Of a stretch of DNA of 24,467 bases, positions 1-6,644 are shown one piece after another (position 1 is the stretch's first letter; every line of letters starts with the position of its first letter). Origin of the DNA: JBAROU01 sp049642385 (lineage in GTDB: Bacteria > Chloroflexota > Dehalococcoidia > DSTF01 > RBG-16-68-14); NCBI GenBank assembly GCA_049642385.1, contig JBAROU010000147.1:1-24467 (forward strand). The letters are read 5' to 3'. The translations under genes and the position numbers were made by a program. The notes under the pieces are model-generated. The model was not told the origin of the DNA. It saw only the letters and a list, made by a program, of their open reading frames with translations, and ran no database searches.

Positions 1-447
1 GAACAAGCAGACGTGCTTCCGATAGAGGCGTGGAACATCGCTGGCCAAGGCGGGAACGTGGTAGGCATGGCGGGAGAGGCCCCTGCAGCGCTTCAGCGTC
101 TTGACACGGATGACTCACAGCCTTCCGTACTTACGGAATTCGGCCCGACGATCCCTGGCGATGAGATGACAGTGGGTTTAGCCGGTGATGTCTGGTATCG
201 TTCCCGTTCAATACCTGGACTCGCAAGAGTTGATAAGGGCGGAAGCGTGCTCAGCTTCCCGTTGCCTAGGCACAAAGGGGCGTTTGATAACCGTTTTGGC
301 GGGCACTGCATCTCGGTGGATGGCGAGACAGATGGATGTACTGAGCAGACTATTGAACTGGACACTCCTGTTCTCTCCATCGCAGCTGCACCGGACGGAA
401 CCGCCTGGTTTTCTACCGGTGACCGGATCGGTCACGCCATCCCCTGA
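1..447 (+). CDS. Streptogramin-lyase-like (Vgb) beta-propeller protein, 3' end only
   Basis: The reading frame is open from the first base, so only the last 148 residues of a longer protein are present; a GTG at 13 is internal and not a convincing start. Two stretches look like beta-propeller blades of the virginiamycin B lyase/SMP-30 type: one around GLAGDVWYRS...GLARVDKGGSV, and the C-terminal PDGTAWFSTGDRIGHAIP, which matches the usual 'PDG-x-x-WF...IG' repeat. Two cysteines in an insertion between blades (GGHC...DGC) would fit a disulfide and an extracytoplasmic protein, but the N-terminus and any signal peptide lie outside the window. Base composition looks less GC-rich than in the downstream genes. 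The substrate cannot be inferred; many Vgb-like proteins are not streptogramin lyases. Confidence 0.6.
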   Translation, partial: EQADVLPIEAWNIAGQGGNVVGMAGEAPAALQRLDTDDSQPSVLTEFGPTIPGDEMTVGLAGDVWYRSRSIPGLARVDKGGSVLSFPLPRHKGAFDNRFGGHCISVDGETDGCTEQTIELDTPVLSIAAAPDGTAWFSTGDRIGHAIP

Positions 448-460
448 TCTTTCGCTCCTC

Positions 461-469
461 TGTTACACT
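461..469 (+). promoter_or_regulatory. Possible extended -10 promoter for the Rieske gene
   Basis: TGTTACACT has the TGn extended -10 motif followed by TACACT, the same hexamer seen in the promoter at 872-900. It lies between the stop of the upstream gene and the Rieske start, about 34 bp ahead of the ATG at 504. No good -35 is seen at 16-18 bp spacing, so this rests on the extended -10 alone. Confidence 0.35.
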
Positions 470-503
470 ACTTACGAACACGCTGCCTCAGCGAGGAGGG
501 ATG

Positions 504-818
504 ATGGCTGAGTTCAAGACGGTAGCGAAGGCGTCCGAGGTGGGGCCGGGCGAGCTGAAGCACATCGAGCTGGAGGACGGCGCCCAGGTGTGCCTCGCCA
601 ACGTCGATGGCACGTTCTACGCCATTGGAGGCGAGTGCACGCACATGGGTGGCCCGCTGGGCGAGGGCGAGCTCGAAGGCACGATCGTGACCTGCCCCTG
701 GCACAGCGGGGAGTTCGACGTGACGACGGGCGAGGTAAAGGGCCCGCCGGCCGAAGAAGACGAGCCGAAGTTCGAGGTGCGGGTCGAAGGGGAGGACGTG
801 CAGGTGGCGCTGGAGTAG
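504..818 (+). CDS. Rieske [2Fe-2S] ferredoxin-like protein
   Basis: This 104-residue protein is a single Rieske domain. The cluster ligands are C45-T-H47 in the CTHMGGPL motif and C64-P-W-H67 in the CPWHSGEF motif, so two Cys and two His bind the 2Fe-2S cluster. Its length and motifs resemble the small soluble ferredoxins that feed electrons to Rieske-type non-heme oxygenases and the NirD-like family. There is no transmembrane segment, so it is probably cytoplasmic. No oxygenase or reductase gene lies beside it, so its partner is unknown. Two ATGs are possible, at 501 and 504; the GAGGAGGG at 493-500 almost abuts the first, so the second (MAEF...) is the better start. Confidence 0.88.
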   Translation: MAEFKTVAKASEVGPGELKHIELEDGAQVCLANVDGTFYAIGGECTHMGGPLGEGELEGTIVTCPWHSGEFDVTTGEVKGPPAEEDEPKFEVRVEGEDVQVALE

Positions 819-871
819 CGGCCGCAATTGCGCGGCGCATAACACCTGTCGGGCAGTAGGGCCACCCCTGC

Positions 872-900
872 TTGACCGATGCAGCCCGCTACCGTACACT
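872..900 (+). promoter_or_regulatory. Sigma-70-type promoter for the SAM-cycle operon
   Basis: TTGACC (872-877) and TACACT (895-900) are separated by exactly 17 bp, close to the housekeeping TTGACA-N17-TATAAT consensus. Transcription would start near 906-908, about 20 nt ahead of the SAM-I aptamer, which places the whole riboswitch in the 5' leader. It lies in the 108-nt gap between the Rieske stop and the aptamer. Confidence 0.65.
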
Positions 901-926
901 GCCGGTGACAATTGAATACGGTCTAA

Positions 927-1035
927 CGCTCTTATCCAGAGTGGTGGAGGGAACGGCCCAGCGAAGCCCGGCAACCGGCTCGCTACGGCGGGCGCGGTGC
1001 CAACTCCGACCCCAACTCGGGGACAGATGAGAGTG
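927..1035 (+). ncRNA. SAM-I (S-box) riboswitch aptamer
   Basis: The conserved S-box blocks appear in order: CTTATCCAGAGTGGTGGAGG, then GGCCC, AGCCCGGCAACC, GGTGCC at 996-1001, and GATGAGAG at 1026-1033. P1 forms between 927-936 and 1026-1035, including CTCTTATC with GATGAGAG. Short hairpins for P3 (around CTCGC/GCGGG) and P4 (around CCCC/GGGG) can be drawn between the conserved blocks. The family binds S-adenosylmethionine and usually turns expression off when SAM is plentiful. Here it precedes mtnA-mtnP-GNAT-ahcY-metK, exactly the genes expected under SAM control. Confidence 0.95.
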
Positions 1036-1046
1036 AGGGTTCGATG

Positions 1047-1074
1047 ACTTCTCACACCACGAGAAGTTTTTTAT
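1047..1074 (+). terminator. Riboswitch-controlled intrinsic terminator (expression platform)
   Basis: ACTTCTC (1047-1053) pairs with GAGAAGT (1061-1067) around a 7-nt loop and is followed directly by a T-rich run. An alternative pairing is visible: GTGAGGG (1033-1039), whose first bases belong to the 3' strand of P1, can pair with TTCTCAC (1049-1055), the 5' arm of the terminator. With SAM bound, P1 holds 1033-1035 and the terminator forms; without SAM the antiterminator can form and transcription continues into mtnA. Confidence 0.85.
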
Positions 1075-1084
1075 TGTCGAAAAT

Positions 1085-2143
1085 ATGAAACATATGTCCG
1101 TAACGCCGCTGACCTGGTCGAACGGCTCGCTACGCCTCCTCGACCAAACGCTCCTGCCGCACGAGGAGGTCTGGCTCACGCTGACCGACCACCGGCAGGT
1201 GGCGGAGGCGATCCGGTCGATGCGGGTGCGCGGCGCTCCAGCGATCGGGGTGGCCGCAGCGTACGGCCTGGCGCTCGCTGGCTCGAGCAGCGCGACGCTT
1301 GAGGTCGATGCGCTGCGGGGCGAGCTGCGTGAGGCCGCGCGCGAGCTGTGGGGCACGAGACCGACCGCGGTGAACCTTTCGTGGGCGCTGGAGCGCGTGA
1401 TGTGCGCGGCGGATACGGCGCAAGACGCCGCGGGCGTGCGCAGCGCTGTCGTCGCCGAGGCGGAGCGGATTGAGCGCGAGGATGTCGAAGCGAACCGACG
1501 CCTGGGCGCATTCGGCGCCGGGCTGGTAGCACAGCAGGCGACCGTGCTCACCCACTGCAACGCCGGCGCCCTGGCAACGGCGGGCTATGGTACTGCGCTG
1601 GGCATCGTGCGCGCGGCTGTCGAGCAAGGCAAGCAGGTGCGCGTGATCGCAACGGAGACGCGGCCGCTGCTCCAGGGCGCGCGGCTGACCGCGTGGGAGC
1701 TGGCGCGCGACGGCATCGAGTGCACGTTGATCGTCGATAGCGCAGCGGGCGCTCTCGTGCGGCGTGGTGGTATCGACATGATGATCGTCGGGGCGGACCG
1801 TGTCGCGGCGAACGGAGACGTGGCGAACAAGATCGGCACGTATCCGCTGGCGCTGCTCGCGCGCGAGCACGGCCTGCCGTTTTGCGTTGCAGCGCCGCTG
1901 AGCAGCATCGACCTCTCGCTGGCGACGGGCGACGCGATCCCGATTGAGGAGCGTTCGCCGGATGAGGTGACGACATTCGCCGGACAGCGCGTCGCGGCGA
2001 ACGGCATCGACGCGGCGAACCCGGCGTTCGACGTGACGCCGCACCGGCTGGTGACGGCGATCGTGACGGAGCGCGGCATCGCGCGGTCGCCGTACGACGT
2101 AGCGTTTCGCGAGATGACGGCGGCGGTGGAGGCGGGCGCGTGA
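1085..2143 (+). CDS. mtnA: S-methyl-5-thioribose-1-phosphate isomerase
   Basis: This enzyme converts 5-methylthioribose 1-phosphate to 5-methylthioribulose 1-phosphate in the methionine salvage pathway, in the cytoplasm. The 352-residue length is normal for the MtnA/eIF2B-alpha-like family. Conserved pieces are RGAPAIG (49-55), THCNAG with the catalytic Cys158, TETRP (190-194), and GADRVAANGDVANKIG (236-251) with the catalytic Asp238. The start may be ATG 1085 or the in-frame ATG 1094; neither has a recognisable Shine-Dalgarno, as both follow the terminator T-tract. The gene is first in the riboswitch-controlled operon. Its last codons overlap the GTG of mtnP in a GTGA (2140-2143), implying translational coupling to the enzyme that supplies its substrate. 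Confidence 0.95.
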   Translation: MKHMSVTPLTWSNGSLRLLDQTLLPHEEVWLTLTDHRQVAEAIRSMRVRGAPAIGVAAAYGLALAGSSSATLEVDALRGELREAARELWGTRPTAVNLSWALERVMCAADTAQDAAGVRSAVVAEAERIEREDVEANRRLGAFGAGLVAQQATVLTHCNAGALATAGYGTALGIVRAAVEQGKQVRVIATETRPLLQGARLTAWELARDGIECTLIVDSAAGALVRRGGIDMMIVGADRVAANGDVANKIGTYPLALLAREHGLPFCVAAPLSSIDLSLATGDAIPIEERSPDEVTTFAGQRVAANGIDAANPAFDVTPHRLVTAIVTERGIARSPYDVAFREMTAAVEAGA

Positions 2144-3018
2144 GCAGGGCGCAGCTGGGCGTGATCGGCGGGTCGGGGTTCTACCAGTTGGACGACCTGA
2201 CCGACGTCGAGGAGCTGAACATGGACACGCCCTTTGGCCGGCCGAGCGGTACGATCGTGCTGGGGAGGCTCGGAGGCGTGCGCCTCGCGTTCCTGTCGCG
2301 CCATGGCCTGGGCCACCATATCCTGCCCACAGAGGTGCCCGTGCACGCCAACATCTGGGCGCTGAAGCAGCTCGGCGTGGAGCGGATCATCTCGATGAGC
2401 GCGGTGGGCAGCCTGCGCGAGGAGATCGAGCCACAGCACGTCGTCGTCTTAGACCAGCTGATCGACCGGACGCGCACGCGGCGAAACACATTCTTCGGTG
2501 ATGGGCTGGTCGCGCACATCGCGTTCCACGAGCCGTTCTGCCCGGCGCTGCGGGGCCTGCTCCTGGATACGGCGGGCGCAACGGATGCTACGTGGCACAA
2601 TAGCGGGACGTGCATGGTGGTCGAAGGGCCGGCGTTCTCCACGAAAGCGGAGGCGCAACTCTATCGCTCGTGGGGAGCGCATGTGATCGGCATGACCGCG
2701 CTACCGGAGGCGAAGCTGGCCCGCGAAGCGGAGATCTGTTACGCCACGCTGGCGATGGTGACCGATTATGACACCTGGCACGATGTGTACGAGCCAGTTA
2801 CGGCGGATATGATCATCGCAAGTGTCATGCGCAACATTCAGACCGGGAGGCAGGCGCTGGCGAGCGTCGTGAGGGCGCTGCCTTCGACGCGTGATTGCCC
2901 GTGCGCTTCGGCGCTTGCGACGGCGCTCGTGACGCACGAGTCGCTGGTGCCGGCGGAGACGAAGCGACGGCTGGCGCCGATCATCGGGCGGTACATGCCG
3001 GTGGAGGCAGCGGGCTGA
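2140..3018 (+). CDS. mtnP: S-methyl-5'-thioadenosine phosphorylase (MTAP)
   Basis: It phosphorolyses methylthioadenosine, a by-product of polyamine synthesis and other SAM-using reactions, to adenine and methylthioribose 1-phosphate, the MtnA substrate. The 292-residue protein has PNP/MTAP-family motifs: VIGGSGFY with the phosphate-binding glycines at 10-13, RHG at 54-56, GPAFSTKAE at 163-171, GMTALPEAKLAREAE from 184, and TDYD at 208-211. The aspartates of the last motif favour 6-aminopurines, supporting MTAP over a guanosine/inosine phosphorylase. The GTG start overlaps the mtnA stop by 4 bp, and the stop overlaps the next ATG by 1 bp (TGATG). A close alternative is a broader purine nucleoside phosphorylase. 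Confidence 0.93.
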   Translation: MSRAQLGVIGGSGFYQLDDLTDVEELNMDTPFGRPSGTIVLGRLGGVRLAFLSRHGLGHHILPTEVPVHANIWALKQLGVERIISMSAVGSLREEIEPQHVVVLDQLIDRTRTRRNTFFGDGLVAHIAFHEPFCPALRGLLLDTAGATDATWHNSGTCMVVEGPAFSTKAEAQLYRSWGAHVIGMTALPEAKLAREAEICYATLAMVTDYDTWHDVYEPVTADMIIASVMRNIQTGRQALASVVRALPSTRDCPCASALATALVTHESLVPAETKRRLAPIIGRYMPVEAAG

Positions 3019-3920
3019 TGGCGGACCGACCGCTGCCGCGCCAGGGCATCGGACGCGCACACGTCGATTACCTCGTGCGGCCGACACGCGATCGTGACGA
3101 ACTGCGGCGCATCTTGACGCCGTACCGCGCGTACGCGGCGTATGCGTTGGGGCAGCTACGGCCGGACCTGTTCGCGCAGAGCGAGTGGTGGGTCGCCCGC
3201 GGGGCGCACGGCCAGGCGCTGCTGTTGCACTCGAAGGGTGGCTTGGGTAACGCGCTGTTCGCGCTCGGTACGGTCGACGGACTCGAGGCGCTGCTCCGGC
3301 TGCACCCGGGCCCGAATCAGACGTTCCTGACCTGCCAGCTTCACCAGCTCGAACAGGTGCGCCGGCACTACGTGCTTTCGGAGCGTCAGAGCGTGCTCCG
3401 GCTGCTGGCGGACCGCGAGTCGTTCCGGCCGGTCGTGGGTGAGACGCGACGCCTGGCGGGCTCAGATGCGCGGCGCATCAACCAGCTCTACCGGCTGGAA
3501 GGGACGCCCGCGTTCTACACGGCGCGCAACGTCGACGAGGCGGTGTACTACGGTGCGTTCCGGCATGGACGGCTCGCGGCGGTGGCCGGGACGCACGTCG
3601 TCGCGCCGGACGAGGGGATCGCGGTGGTGGGCAACGTATTCACCCATCCGAAGTTCCGCAACCAGGGGTTGGGCACACTGGTGACGAGCGCGGTTACGGA
3701 GCATCTGCTCCGAACGTGTCGAGAGGCGGTGCTGAGCGTCAACCCGCGCAACACGCCGGCGCTGCTGGCCTATCAGCGGCTCGGCTATCGAGAAGCCGGG
3801 CGTATGATCGAGGGAACAGCGGCGCGCCGCGGCATCGGCCTGGAGGCATTCGTGCGGAGGCGCATCGCGGAGGTGCGCGGCCGGCGCTACGGCGCGGAGC
3901 TGGTGAGCATCGCGACGTGA
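3018..3920 (+). CDS. GNAT family N-acetyltransferase, substrate unknown
   Basis: The 300-residue protein has a C-terminal GNAT fold. Motif A, the acetyl-CoA pyrophosphate loop, is VFTHPKFRNQGLGT (207-220) with the R/Q-x-x-G-x-G signature in RNQGLG. Motif B is SVNPRNTPALLAYQRLGY (240-257). Residues 1-140 form a separate N-terminal domain with no motif I can name, which may be a degenerate GNAT half, as in tandem GNAT proteins. The ATG at 3018 overlaps the mtnP stop (TGATG), so it is surely co-translated with the methionine-salvage genes. That context suggests a metabolite substrate tied to methylthioadenosine, SAM or polyamines, but nothing in the sequence proves it. An 87-nt gap separates it from ahcY. 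Confidence 0.85.
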   Translation: MADRPLPRQGIGRAHVDYLVRPTRDRDELRRILTPYRAYAAYALGQLRPDLFAQSEWWVARGAHGQALLLHSKGGLGNALFALGTVDGLEALLRLHPGPNQTFLTCQLHQLEQVRRHYVLSERQSVLRLLADRESFRPVVGETRRLAGSDARRINQLYRLEGTPAFYTARNVDEAVYYGAFRHGRLAAVAGTHVVAPDEGIAVVGNVFTHPKFRNQGLGTLVTSAVTEHLLRTCREAVLSVNPRNTPALLAYQRLGYREAGRMIEGTAARRGIGLEAFVRRRIAEVRGRRYGAELVSIAT

Positions 3921-4007
3921 CGAGGAGGCCGTTCGACCGGGGACGAGAGTCACGGGATGCCGGTTCCCGCCCGCGATCGAACGGAACAGAACGAAGAGGA
4001 GGAGAAT

Positions 4008-5282
4008 TTGACGACGCAATCGACGACTAAGAGTGACATTCGAAATGCGGGGCTAGCCGAGGAGGGCATCCGGCGCATCGAGTGGGCGGCGCGAGAGATG
4101 CCGGTGATCGGCATGATCAGGGACCGCTTTGCGCGGGAGCAGCCGCTGAACGGCGTGCGCCTGTCCGCCTGCCTGCACGTGACGACGGAGACGGCGAACC
4201 TGGCGCTGGCGTTGCGTGACGGCGGCGCGGATCTGCACATCTGCGCGAGCAACCCGCTTAGTACGCAGGACGACGTCGCGGCGGCGCTGGCGACAGAGTA
4301 CGGCATCCCGGTGTTCGCAATTCGAGGTGAGGACAACGACACCTACTACCGCCACATCCACCAGGCGCTGGAGCACAAGCCGCAGATCACGCTGGACGAC
4401 GGCGCGGACATCGTCGCGACGATCCACCGAGAGAAGCGCGAGCTGATCGAGGGCGTCGTCGGTGGCACTGAAGAGACGACCACAGGCGTGATCCGGCTGA
4501 AGGCGATGGCGAAAGATGGCGCGCTCGCGTATCCGATCATCGCTGTGAACGAGGCGAACACGAAGCACATGTTCGACAACCGCTACGGCACCGGCCAAAG
4601 CACCATCGACGGCATCACGCGCGCGACGAATATCCTGTGGGCGGGCAAGAACGTCGTGGTGGTCGGCTATGGCTGGTGCGGCCGCGGCGTGGCGATGCGC
4701 GCGCGGGGGCTCGGCGCGCAGGTGATCGTGGTTGAGGTGGATCCGCTGCCAGCGCTGGAGGCGGTGATGGACGGCTATCGGGTGATGCCGGGCAAGGACG
4801 CGGCTGCGATCGGCGATATCTTCATCACACTCACGGGCGACATACACGCGATCGACCAGCACCACATGGAAGCGATGAAGGATGGCGCGATCCTAGCGAA
4901 CTCCGGCCACTTCGATGCGGAGCTGAACATCAAGGCCCTGGAAGGGATGGCGGAGAGCCGCCGGCAGGTGCGCCCGTTCGTTGAGGAATTCCGCCTGGGC
5001 GACGGGCGGCGCATCTTCGTGCTGGGCGAGGGCCGCCTGATTAACCTCGCGGCGGCGGAAGGCCACCCGGCGAGCGTGATGGACATGAGCTTCGCGAACC
5101 AGGCGCTGAGCGTCGAACACCTCGTGCTCCAGGCGCAACGCCTGAAGCCGGACGTGTACCCGGTGCCGGCTGAGATCGACGCGGAGATCGCGCGGCTCAA
5201 GCTCGGGTCGATGGGGATCCGCATCGATGAGCTGACGGACGAACAGCGCAAATACCTCTCGAGCTGGGAAACCGGCACGTAA
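4008..5282 (+). CDS. ahcY: Adenosylhomocysteinase (S-adenosylhomocysteine hydrolase)
   Basis: It reversibly hydrolyses S-adenosylhomocysteine, the inhibitory product of methyltransferases, to adenosine and homocysteine, using bound NAD+. Visible motifs include LDDGAD (129-134), GGTEETTTG (152-160, with the substrate-site Glu156), the Lys186/Asp190 pair in NEANTKHMFD, and the Rossmann loop GYGWCGRG (220-227). The 424-residue protein ends at LSSWETGT, so it is the short form without the extended Lys/Tyr-containing C-terminal tail of animal enzymes, as in archaeal and Thermotoga-type proteins. The start is TTG 4008, with AGGAGG at 3997-4002 and 5-nt spacing. An upstream in-frame ATG (3957) would simply translate the Shine-Dalgarno as a Glu run and is less likely. 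Confidence 0.95.
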   Translation: MTTQSTTKSDIRNAGLAEEGIRRIEWAAREMPVIGMIRDRFAREQPLNGVRLSACLHVTTETANLALALRDGGADLHICASNPLSTQDDVAAALATEYGIPVFAIRGEDNDTYYRHIHQALEHKPQITLDDGADIVATIHREKRELIEGVVGGTEETTTGVIRLKAMAKDGALAYPIIAVNEANTKHMFDNRYGTGQSTIDGITRATNILWAGKNVVVVGYGWCGRGVAMRARGLGAQVIVVEVDPLPALEAVMDGYRVMPGKDAAAIGDIFITLTGDIHAIDQHHMEAMKDGAILANSGHFDAELNIKALEGMAESRRQVRPFVEEFRLGDGRRIFVLGEGRLINLAAAEGHPASVMDMSFANQALSVEHLVLQAQRLKPDVYPVPAEIDAEIARLKLGSMGIRIDELTDEQRKYLSSWETGT

Positions 5283-5292
5283 CACAGATGAG

Positions 5293-5318
5293 AAGGAGGC
5301 CCGATGACCAGTGAGTGA
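5293..5318 (+). promoter_or_regulatory. metK translation-start region with strong SD and out-of-frame mini-ORF
   Basis: AAGGAGG (5293-5299) is ideally placed 4 nt before ATG 5304, but that ATG opens only MTSE followed by TGA (5316-5318). The metK frame starts at GTG 5311, inside this mini-ORF and in another frame. The mini-ORF contains a tandem GTGAGTGA; removing one GTGA would fuse the ATG in frame to metK (MTSDTTF...). This is either a recent 4-bp duplication, a sequencing or assembly slip, or a real short leader peptide. Confidence 0.6.
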
Positions 5319-6555
5319 CACGACCTTCACCCGTTCGCCCTCTCTGCTCCTGACGTCAGAGTCAGTGACGGAAGGGCATCCAGACAAACTGTGCGATCAG
5401 ATTTCCGACGCGATTCTCGACGCAATCATCGTGCAAGATCCGATGGCGCGCGTCGCGTGCGAAACCGCGGTCACGACAGGTCTCATCCTCGTGATGGGCG
5501 AGATCAGCACCGACTGCTACGTTGATATGCCGGCGATCATTCGCAAGACCGTGCGCGACGTCGGCTATACGCGCGCGAAGTACGGCTTCGATGAGGAGAC
5601 GTGCGGCGTCACGGTCTCGATCAAAGAGCAGTCGTCGGATATCGCGCTGGGGGTTGACCATTCGCTCGAGGAGCGCGAAGGCCTGGCGAGCGCGGAGGAG
5701 ATCGACCTGGAGCAGGGCGCTGGCGACCAAGGGATGATGATGGGCTTCGCATGCACGGAGACGCCGGAGCTGATGCCGCTGACGATCTCGCTGGCGCACC
5801 GGCTCTGCCGACGCATGGCGCAGGTACGCAAGGACGGTGTGCTGCCGTATCTGCGGCCGGACGGTAAATCCCAAGTGACGGTGGAGTATGAGTACGGCAA
5901 GCCGAAGCGCGTGGACGCGGTGGTGCTCTCGTCGCAGCACGACCCCGGCGTGGAGCACGATCAGATCGAGCGAGATCTGATCGATACGGTGGTGCACGAG
6001 GTGATCCCGCCTGAGCTACTGGACGCGGACACGCGCTACTTGATCAACCCGACCGGCCGCTTTGTGATCGGTGGGCCGATGGGCGACGCCGGGCTGACCG
6101 GCCGCAAGATCATCGTCGATACGTACGGCGGCATCGCGCGGCACGGCGGCGGGGCGTTCTCCGGCAAAGACCCGACGAAGGTGGACCGCTCGGCTGCGTA
6201 TGCAGCGCGCTACGTGGCGAAGAACATCGTCGCTGCGGGACTGGCGGACCGCGTCGAGTTCCAGCTCTCGTATGCGATCGGTGTCTCACATCCGACGTCG
6301 ATTGCGGTCGAGACGTTCGGTACCGGTCATGTCGACGACGAGACGATCTTGCGCGTGGTGCGCGAGCACTTCGACCTGCGGCCGGCGGCGATCATCCGCG
6401 ACCTGAACCTGCGCCGTCCGATCTACCAGGCGACGGCGGCCTACGGACACTTCGGGCGCGAGGATATTGACGCGCCCTGGGAGCGCACGGATAAAGCGGC
6501 CGCGCTTCGCACCGCCGCCGGGCTCGCGACGGGCGAGGCTGCCGCGCGCCGGTGA
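5311..6555 (+). CDS. metK: S-adenosylmethionine synthetase
   Basis: MetK makes SAM from methionine and ATP in the cytoplasm, and its product is the ligand of the riboswitch heading this operon. All three domains of the family are present. Motifs are TEGHPDKLCDQISDAILD with GHPDK at 22-26, GAGDQGMM with the following GFA (136-147), and the glycine-rich loop GGGAFSGKDPTKVDRS (279-294). The 414-residue length is within the usual 380-420. The annotated GTG at 5311 lies 11 nt after the Shine-Dalgarno, further than usual, because the well-spaced ATG 5304 is out of frame. The core from LTSESVTEGHPDK onward is intact, so the enzyme itself looks functional. Confidence 0.96.
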   Translation: MSDTTFTRSPSLLLTSESVTEGHPDKLCDQISDAILDAIIVQDPMARVACETAVTTGLILVMGEISTDCYVDMPAIIRKTVRDVGYTRAKYGFDEETCGVTVSIKEQSSDIALGVDHSLEEREGLASAEEIDLEQGAGDQGMMMGFACTETPELMPLTISLAHRLCRRMAQVRKDGVLPYLRPDGKSQVTVEYEYGKPKRVDAVVLSSQHDPGVEHDQIERDLIDTVVHEVIPPELLDADTRYLINPTGRFVIGGPMGDAGLTGRKIIVDTYGGIARHGGGAFSGKDPTKVDRSAAYAARYVAKNIVAAGLADRVEFQLSYAIGVSHPTSIAVETFGTGHVDDETILRVVREHFDLRPAAIIRDLNLRRPIYQATAAYGHFGREDIDAPWERTDKAAALRTAAGLATGEAAARR

Positions 6556-6578
6556 GGAACAATCGAATCGAGCTTGAC

Positions 6579-6602
6579 CAGGGGCGCACAGAAGCGCCCC
6601 TG
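6579..6602 (+). other. GC-rich hairpin between metK and the nucleotidyltransferase
   Basis: CAGGGGCGC (6579-6587) and GCGCCCCTG (6594-6602) form a perfect 9-bp stem with a 6-nt loop, 23 nt after the metK stop. No T-tract follows, so it is not a standard intrinsic terminator. It could be a processing or stability element, or a weak terminator that lowers expression of the two sugar genes relative to the SAM-cycle genes. Confidence 0.5.
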
Positions 6603-6620
6603 TCGCTTGGAGGAGGCTTC

Positions 6621-6644
6621 GTGAGCAGGGAGGTTCGGGCGTAG
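6621..6644 (+). other. Short in-frame leader ORF ending in TAG before the nucleotidyltransferase
   Basis: GTG 6621 is preceded by GGAGGAGG (6609-6616) at 4-nt spacing and encodes seven residues (VSREVRA) before TAG 6642-6644. The TAG is immediately followed by GTG 6645, the start of the conserved nucleotidyltransferase, in the same frame. The better ribosome-binding site therefore belongs to the leader, not to the enzyme. Confidence 0.5.

Noticed and set aside
413..435. Inverted repeat GTGACC/GGTCAC at the end of the first gene
   Set aside because: It lies within coding sequence, is only 6 bp, and has no T-tract after it, so I do not call a terminator.
819..840. Short GCCGC...GCGGC inverted repeat just after the Rieske stop
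   Set aside because: Very short, no T-tract, and expected by chance in GC-rich DNA.
1585..2439. 284-codon minus-strand frame across mtnA and mtnP
   Set aside because: Antisense to two well-conserved genes, Arg/Ala/Ser-rich with no motif.
3957..4007. 17-residue N-terminal extension of AhcY from ATG 3957
   Set aside because: It would translate the AGGAGGAG Shine-Dalgarno as a Glu run; TTG 4008 has ideal spacing and gives the family's normal start.
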